Assembly (NCBI GenBank): GCA_034926635.1
Contig: JAYFQX010000006.1
Span: 1-64,000 of the forward strand
DNA length: 64,000 bases
From: Christensenella sp034926635
Lineage (GTDB): Bacteria > Bacillota > Clostridia > Christensenellales > Christensenellaceae
Direction of reading: 5' to 3'
The notes below the pieces were generated by a model that worked only from the letters and a program-made list of their open reading frames with translations, searched no databases and was not told the DNA's origin. Shown piece by piece: positions 59,476 to 64,000 of this stretch. Within the stretch, counting starts at the first letter, position 1; every line of letters begins with the position of its first letter. The translations under genes were made by a program, and so were the position numbers.

Positions 59476-60261
59476 ATGCAAAGTTTAAAGGAATTACGGG
59501 AGAAAAAAGGCTTTATATGCGATATGGACGGCGTGATTTATCACGGCAACAGGCTGCTTGACGGCGCAAGGGAATTTGTGGAATGGCTGCAAAAGGAAGG
59601 CAAGCCGTTTTTGTTTCTCACCAACGCCAGCGAGCGTTCTCCGCGCGAATTAAAGGAAAAGCTCAACCGGATGGGGCTCGATATCCCCGAAGAAAATTTT
59701 TATACCAGCGCGCTTGCCACGGCAAAATTTTTAAAAAAGCAAACGGAGCGGCGCAGCGCCTATGTGATCGGGGAAGCGGGGCTTATCAATGCGCTTTATG
59801 AGGCGGGTATCACCATGAACGATGTCGATCCGGAATATGTAGTGGTGGGAGAAACCCAGCACATCAATTACGAAAGTATTACCCGGGCAATGCGTTTTGT
59901 GATGAATGGCGCAAAGCTGATCGGCACGAACCCGGATCTCACAGGACCCGGAGAGCATGGACTGTTCCCGGCGTGCGGCGCGATGATTTCGCCGATCGAG
60001 GTTGCTACCGGCAAAAAAGCGTACTTTATCGGCAAACCGAATCCTCTTATGATGCGCACAGGGCTCAAGCTTTTAGGGCTGCACGCACAGGACGCGGTGA
60101 TGGTGGGCGACAGGATGGATACGGACGTGGTCGCGGGTGTGGAAGCAGGCATGGAAACCGTGCTGGTGCTGTCGGGCGTGAGCACGCGGGAAACATTGGA
60201 AAATTTCCCTTATCGTCCCGATTACGTGCTGGACGGCGTAGGATCGATTCCGGGGAAATAA
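59476..60261 (+). CDS. HAD-IIA phosphatase, NagD type
   Basis: This 261-aa phosphatase has motif I FICDMDGVIYHGN, motif II FLTNASERSP, the C2 cap, Lys in PNPLMMRTG-type context and motif III/IV VMVGDRMDTDVVAG. NagD-like enzymes hydrolyse nucleoside or sugar phosphates. Candidate ATGs at 59452, 59467 and 59476 all lack a strong ribosome site; 59476 best fits the family N-terminus. It is followed after 9 bp by the lnt-like gene. Confidence 0.88.
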   Translation: MQSLKELREKKGFICDMDGVIYHGNRLLDGAREFVEWLQKEGKPFLFLTNASERSPRELKEKLNRMGLDIPEENFYTSALATAKFLKKQTERRSAYVIGEAGLINALYEAGITMNDVDPEYVVVGETQHINYESITRAMRFVMNGAKLIGTNPDLTGPGEHGLFPACGAMISPIEVATGKKAYFIGKPNPLMMRTGLKLLGLHAQDAVMVGDRMDTDVVAGVEAGMETVLVLSGVSTRETLENFPYRPDYVLDGVGSIPGK

Positions 60262-60270
60262 AAAAACAAG

Positions 60271-61761
60271 ATGAAAAAACATGGGGGGATACAATTGGCG
60301 ATCGCGGCGGTATGCGGCGCGTTTTGTGCGCTGTGTTTTGACGCGCCGGTCGCCGCTCCCTTTTTATGGGCGGCGCTTGCGCCATTTTTTGTTGTATTAT
60401 TAAAGAATAAAGAGAACAAAAAATTTGTTTTTAGGCTTGCGGCTGTATTTTGCGGCACGCTTTTTTTGATTTATTACGCGGCGTTTTTTTCTCTTGACAT
60501 TACGCAGCGTGCAGGGGATGCAGCCGGCTGGGTAAAGACGCTTGGCTGGCTGGGCGTTTCGGCAGTGCAGGGCGCGGTGCTGTGTGCGGCGATTGCGGCG
60601 GGGATGCTGGTCCCGTGCCCGGAAAAATGGCGGGTGGCGCCTGTTTGCTTTTTTTGGGCGGGCGCAGAATGGCTTTACGGCGTGGGTGCGCTGGGGCTTC
60701 CGTGTGTGCGGCTGGGGCTAACGCAGTCCGGCTTTTTGCCTGCGGTGCAGGGAGCGGCGCTGGGCGGTGTCATGGCAACAGGCGTGCTGCTTGTCGCAGT
60801 CAATTTTCTGCTTGCACAGGCATATCTTTTTTTGCGGGCACAAAAGATACGCCCGTTTGCGCTGTTTTTGGCTGTGGCAATCGGCATTTTTGGCGGGAAC
60901 CTTTGTTGGGGCACGTTTCGTATGGCGACGGTCTCTCAGCATGCCGAACCGGCGCAAAAGGTATGCGCGGTGCAGTTTAACGTATCCTTCCCGGAAAACG
61001 GAGGAGAAGGCCGGTTGGAAAAAGCGGAGGCTATGGCAAAACAGGCTGCGCGGGAGGAAGACCCGGATTGGATTTTGCTGCCGGAAAACACGGCGAACGG
61101 TTCTTTGCTGGACGATCCCGCGCTGCGCGAAACCTTTGCGGGGATCGCGCGGGAAGATGGCGCGTATGTTCTGGCAGGGGTTTACGGCGTCACAGGTTAC
61201 CGGCTCCGCAATTCGGCTTTTTTGATCGGAGCAGATGGCGCGGTTAAGGATGTTTATCATAAACAACGGCTCGTGCCGTTTTTTGAGAACGGTTATGAAA
61301 CGCCTTTCCGGTGGCAGGCAGAGATGCAGCCCGGTGTGCTCAAAACGCAGAACGGCAGCGCGGGCGTGCTGATTTGCTTTGAAAGTTTATTTGCCGATGC
61401 TGCTGCCGATACGGCACGCGCAGGCGCACAGGCGGTTTTTGTGTTGACCAACGATTCCTGGTTTTGTGGGGAGACAGTGCCCGCGCGTCATATGGCGCAG
61501 ACAACGCTGCGTGCGGTGGAAACGGGACGGTATTTTGTACAGGCGGCAAACACGGGCATAACGGCGGCAGTGAGCCCGGTAGGAGAGGTTTTGGGCAGCC
61601 TTGTGCCGGATACGGACGGCGTGCTCGCCGTGTCAATCGGTTTTTCGCCAAAAGATACGCCCTACCTTATCGGCGGAGATCTGTGGATTGCCGTGCTTGG
61701 CGTGGTTTGCTGCGCTTTGGCAGTTACAGCCTGGTGCAAAAAGAAAAAGAGGAGCCTCTGA
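60271..61761 (+). CDS. lnt: Apolipoprotein N-acyltransferase-like protein
   Basis: This 496-aa membrane enzyme would add the third acyl chain to lipoproteins. Residues 8-220 form about six spans, residues 230-465 a nitrilase domain with catalytic Glu in WILLPENTANG, Lys in DVYHKQRLVPFFE and Cys in GVLICFESLF, and residues 470-490 a last span. The W-F-N and FVLTNDSWF motifs of Lnt are also present. Lnt is less usual in Bacillota, but the catalytic set is complete. It shares an operon with the NagD-type gene. Confidence 0.88.
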   Translation: MKKHGGIQLAIAAVCGAFCALCFDAPVAAPFLWAALAPFFVVLLKNKENKKFVFRLAAVFCGTLFLIYYAAFFSLDITQRAGDAAGWVKTLGWLGVSAVQGAVLCAAIAAGMLVPCPEKWRVAPVCFFWAGAEWLYGVGALGLPCVRLGLTQSGFLPAVQGAALGGVMATGVLLVAVNFLLAQAYLFLRAQKIRPFALFLAVAIGIFGGNLCWGTFRMATVSQHAEPAQKVCAVQFNVSFPENGGEGRLEKAEAMAKQAAREEDPDWILLPENTANGSLLDDPALRETFAGIAREDGAYVLAGVYGVTGYRLRNSAFLIGADGAVKDVYHKQRLVPFFENGYETPFRWQAEMQPGVLKTQNGSAGVLICFESLFADAAADTARAGAQAVFVLTNDSWFCGETVPARHMAQTTLRAVETGRYFVQAANTGITAAVSPVGEVLGSLVPDTDGVLAVSIGFSPKDTPYLIGGDLWIAVLGVVCCALAVTAWCKKKKRSL

Positions 61762-61803
61762 TTTTGATGACAGAAATAGTTTTATAGGAAAAAGGAGAAC
61801 GGC

Positions 61804-62715
61804 ATGACAAAAAAGATATTGGTGATCGGCGGAAGCTATTTTATCGGCAGAGTGTTCTCTATTCTTGCCTCGCGGGAAGAAGGTATCGAGCTGCATGTGG
61901 TAAATCGCGGCAGGTTTCCGCTCAAGAACGAAAGAATTACGGAATATCAGGCGGACAGGCACGATGCAGCGATGCTGCGGCAAGTGCTCCCGCGCCGGCG
62001 GTTTGACGCAATCATTGATTTTTGCGCTTACGCGCCGGGGGAGATCAAGACCGTGCTGTCCTGTCTTGCAGAGGGCGCCGGACAATATATTTATCTCAGC
62101 AGCTGCAGCGTTTTTCAGCCGTCGTTTGGAACGCAAAAACAGGAAGATGCGCCCAAGCTTACGGCAGCGCCGGAAGGTCCTGCCGGGGAATATGCCTGGG
62201 GGAAGCTTTTGCTGGAAAGCGAATGTGCGCATGCCTGCGGCGAAAGGCAAACCGCGTATACCATCCTGCGTCCGTCTTTTGTGTACGGACCGTTTAACTA
62301 TGCGCCGCGCGAAACGTGGTATTTCAAACAGATGATGGAGGGGAACCCGATTCCGTTCCCCACAGATTCACATTGCGCGTTTCAGTTTGTATATGTCAAG
62401 GATATTGCGCGCGCACTTCTTGCCTGTACCAATAATCGCGCTGCGTTTGACACGGATTACAACCTCGCCGCACCGGAAAAGGTTACCTATGAAAGCTGGA
62501 TGGAGCTGCTAAGGCAGGTTTCGGGCGCGCCCGTGGCACAAAGCCCCGTCACGGTTGCGCAGGCGTATGCGGAAAATATTGCACTGCCGTTCCCGCTTGA
62601 TCAGGACGAGCTTTATGACGGCTCAAAAATTGTGCGCGACACTGGCTTTGCCTATACGCCGCTCGCAGACGGCATGCAGGAAACATATGATTCCTATCGG
62701 CGTTCCTTCGGCTGA
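61804..62715 (+). CDS. NAD-dependent epimerase/dehydratase-like protein
   Basis: This 303-aa extended SDR protein has the nucleotide-binding ILVIGGSYFIGRVFS (a modified GxxGxxG), DFCAYAPGE in place of the usual NxAA, an active-site region LSSCSVFQP and YAWGKLLLE (YxxxK). The C-terminal half has FVYVKDIARALL. It resembles epimerases fused or linked to nucleotide-sugar metabolism, with unknown substrate. The start follows AAAGGAGAACGGC. Confidence 0.85.
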   Translation: MTKKILVIGGSYFIGRVFSILASREEGIELHVVNRGRFPLKNERITEYQADRHDAAMLRQVLPRRRFDAIIDFCAYAPGEIKTVLSCLAEGAGQYIYLSSCSVFQPSFGTQKQEDAPKLTAAPEGPAGEYAWGKLLLESECAHACGERQTAYTILRPSFVYGPFNYAPRETWYFKQMMEGNPIPFPTDSHCAFQFVYVKDIARALLACTNNRAAFDTDYNLAAPEKVTYESWMELLRQVSGAPVAQSPVTVAQAYAENIALPFPLDQDELYDGSKIVRDTGFAYTPLADGMQETYDSYRRSFG

Positions 62716-62742
62716 AAAAAATCGGCGGCGCAGCAAGAAAAA

Positions 62743-62771
62743 TTGAAATGATGTCTGTTTTGCTTTATAAT
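62743..62771 (+). promoter_or_regulatory. Promoter of the metallo-hydrolase gene
   Basis: TTGAAA (62743-62748), a 17-bp spacer and a perfect TATAAT (62766-62771) lie 33 bp before the start codon. This is one of the best sigma-A-type promoters in the window. Confidence 0.8.
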
Positions 62772-62803
62772 GATATGGAATTCATTGCAGGAGAGAGAAC
62801 ACC

Positions 62804-63535
62804 ATGGAGCAAACAGACAATTTTATTATGCTAACGGCCAACGCGGGCGTACTGATCAAGTACCACGGAAAGACGATTTTGCTGGATGCATTGCATGACC
62901 GTTATACAGACCGGTTTTCCAGCGTCCCGAACGATCTTTTGGAGCAGGTTTCCGAAGGAGAAGGGGAGTTTGCGCACATCGACGTGATGGCATACACCCA
63001 CGACCACCCGGATCATTATTCTGAGCGTTGGACAAGACGGTTTTTAAAAAAACACCCGGATACGGAACTCGTATCGCCTATCCCGGATTTTGCCGGGCGC
63101 GATCATACGCATGTTTTAAGCGCGGTCGAGGAGCATTATTATCTGAACGGGATCGAAATAAACGCACATAAGCTGGTGCATGACGGAGCGGAATATGCGG
63201 GGATTCCTAATTATGGCTTTGTTTTTGAGATAGACGGCTTTCGGATTTTGACGCTGGGCGACGGGATGTTTGAAAAAAACGGCATTGCCGCGCTGCGCGG
63301 AGGGCTGGAGATTGACTTAGCGCTGCTGAATTTTCCTTTTATCACGCTAAGCCGCGGCAGGGAAATTGTAACGCAGGTGATTCGTCCGAAAGAAATCATT
63401 GCAAATCATCTGCCTTATGAGGAAAAAGATAAGGAAGGCTACCGCCGTTCTACTCAAATGTCGATCCGCAGGAACACGATATTGCCAAAAACGGTGATGC
63501 TGGAAGATAAATTACAGCGCATATCTATTGGATAA
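62804..63535 (+). CDS. MBL-fold metallo-hydrolase
   Basis: This 243-aa metallo-beta-lactamase-fold protein has AYTHDHPDHYSERW (HxHxDH), later His and Asp ligands in LGDGMFEKNG and a final ANHLPYEEKD His. The N-terminal strand pair is MLTANAGVLIKYHGKTILLD. The substrate is unknown. The start follows GGAGAGAGAACACC. The DUF3795 gene follows after 34 bp. Confidence 0.85.
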   Translation: MEQTDNFIMLTANAGVLIKYHGKTILLDALHDRYTDRFSSVPNDLLEQVSEGEGEFAHIDVMAYTHDHPDHYSERWTRRFLKKHPDTELVSPIPDFAGRDHTHVLSAVEEHYYLNGIEINAHKLVHDGAEYAGIPNYGFVFEIDGFRILTLGDGMFEKNGIAALRGGLEIDLALLNFPFITLSRGREIVTQVIRPKEIIANHLPYEEKDKEGYRRSTQMSIRRNTILPKTVMLEDKLQRISIG

Positions 63536-63569
63536 GGTTTAAACGAGTAAAAAAAGAGGTATTGATAAC

Positions 63570-63887
63570 ATGATTGAAGCAAGATGTGGGAGATTGTGTA
63601 CCGATTGCGGTTATTTTGAAAAATGCGGGGGTTGTCTTTCCCGGGAAAAACCGGTTTGGGCGGAGCGATGCCCGATCAAAAGCTGCTGTGAGGACAAAAA
63701 GCTGAAGCATTGTGGGGAATGCAAGGTGTTCCCGTGCAGGAAGCTGGTTAAATTCGCAAAAGACAAAGATTATGGCGATGGCGGACTGCGTCTTGACCAG
63801 TGCCGCGAATGGAAAAACGACGGCGAACAGGAAGAAATGAAGCAGGAAGAAGTGAAGGTGGATGCCAGTGAGGACAAAGCTGAATGA
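63570..63887 (+). CDS. DUF3795-domain protein
   Basis: This 105-aa Cys-rich protein has CGRLCTDCGYFEKCGGC, CPIKSCCEDK and HCGECKVFPCRKL, the pattern of the DUF3795 zinc- or iron-sulfur-binding family. The last 25 residues are acidic. Its end overlaps the next gene by about 20 bp. Function unknown. Confidence 0.85.
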   Translation: MIEARCGRLCTDCGYFEKCGGCLSREKPVWAERCPIKSCCEDKKLKHCGECKVFPCRKLVKFAKDKDYGDGGLRLDQCREWKNDGEQEEMKQEEVKVDASEDKAE

Positions 63888-64000
63888 AGTCATGAAGGAC
63901 AGGCGGTCGATCCGTCGTCTGGGAAGAAAAGAAGGTCTTTTGCGTACGGAAGTGGAGGATATGCTTCGGCTGGCATTATATGCCCCCAGTGCGTATAATA
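63868..64000 (+). CDS. Nitroreductase-family protein, 5' end only
   Basis: The first 44 residues are visible before the window ends: KLNEVMKDRRSIRRLG, then LRTEVEDMLRLALYAPSAYN. The RRSIRR and APSAYN motifs are the FMN-binding N-terminal signature of nitroreductases. GTG 63868 is preferred; an ATG at 63862 is possible. The start overlaps the DUF3795 gene in another frame. Confidence 0.8.
   Translation, partial: MRTKLNEVMKDRRSIRRLGRKEGLLRTEVEDMLRLALYAPSAYN

Noticed and set aside
1..64000. CRISPR arrays, rRNA or tRNA genes, transposase or integrase genes
   Set aside because: No regularly spaced short repeats, no cloverleaf-like sequence and no recombinase motif were noticed. The prophage integrase, if any, must lie to the left of the window.

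Overview
The window looks like a chromosomal segment of an anaerobic Gram-positive bacterium of the Bacillota (Clostridia, possibly Christensenellales or a relative). The basis is strong AGGAGG-type ribosome sites, mid-50% GC coding DNA, a phi-LC3-type holin prophage, several LytTR regulators, sortase and lipoprotein genes, a membrane pyrophosphatase and a TIGR00375-type PHP-UvrD protein. Species assignment is inference; no rRNA or tRNA gene was seen.

Region 1 (1-12.7 kb) is the late part of a prophage on the + strand: scaffold, major capsid protein with a C-terminal decoration domain, small head genes, a 635-aa probable DNA-stabilisation/tail protein, a tail-collar plus S74-chaperone fibre, two further structural proteins, an amidase endolysin and a holin, closed by a strong terminator. 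About 3 kb of apparent cargo (a frameshifted gene, a membrane protein and a tandemly duplicated secreted protein pair) lies between two copies of the same terminator-bearing sequence.

Region 2 (12.7-29.6 kb) is the most interesting part: a RiPP (ribosomally made, modified peptide) locus. On the - strand is a response regulator - surface protein - sensor kinase operon. Divergent from it, on the + strand, come a receiver-like protein without its phospho-acceptor, a short NHLM-type secretion protein, a C39-peptidase ABC exporter, a second NHLP-type ABC exporter, a 68-aa protein, an ECF-like sigma factor, four Nif11-leader precursor peptides whose cores carry three copies of C-x-C-x3-G-x-G, a radical SAM/SPASM maturase, a class B sortase, a 46-aa lipoprotein, a two-repeat surface protein with a variant sorting signal, and a chagasin-like inhibitor lipoprotein. 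The divergent intergenic region holds a 17-bp direct repeat at 20-bp period, the layout expected of a LytTR operator. A second maturase (B12-type RiPP C-methyltransferase family) survives only as an N-terminal stump, cut by an AT-richer two-gene module (HTH-like protein plus VWA protein, 29.6-30.9 kb).

Region 3 (31-64 kb) is mostly housekeeping or ordinary accessory DNA: a MacB-like transporter with an extracellular CARDB-like subunit, a diaminopentanoate-dehydrogenase-like enzyme, an acyl-CoA synthetase-like ligase, a GntR regulator beside a K+-type membrane pyrophosphatase, a PHP-UvrD helicase, an aminotransferase, a YjbR protein, an acidic lipoprotein, a nucleotidyltransferase, an ABC transporter - LytTR - DUF3021 operon with its own 20-bp-period operator candidate, a sugar isomerase-like protein, UbiB kinase with a phasin-like partner, a giant hybrid sensor kinase, a NagD-type HAD phosphatase, apolipoprotein N-acyltransferase, an epimerase, a metallo-hydrolase, a DUF3795 protein and the start of a nitroreductase. 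A family of dispersed intergenic repeats recurs at 8.0, 38.0-38.4 and 45.1-45.3 kb.
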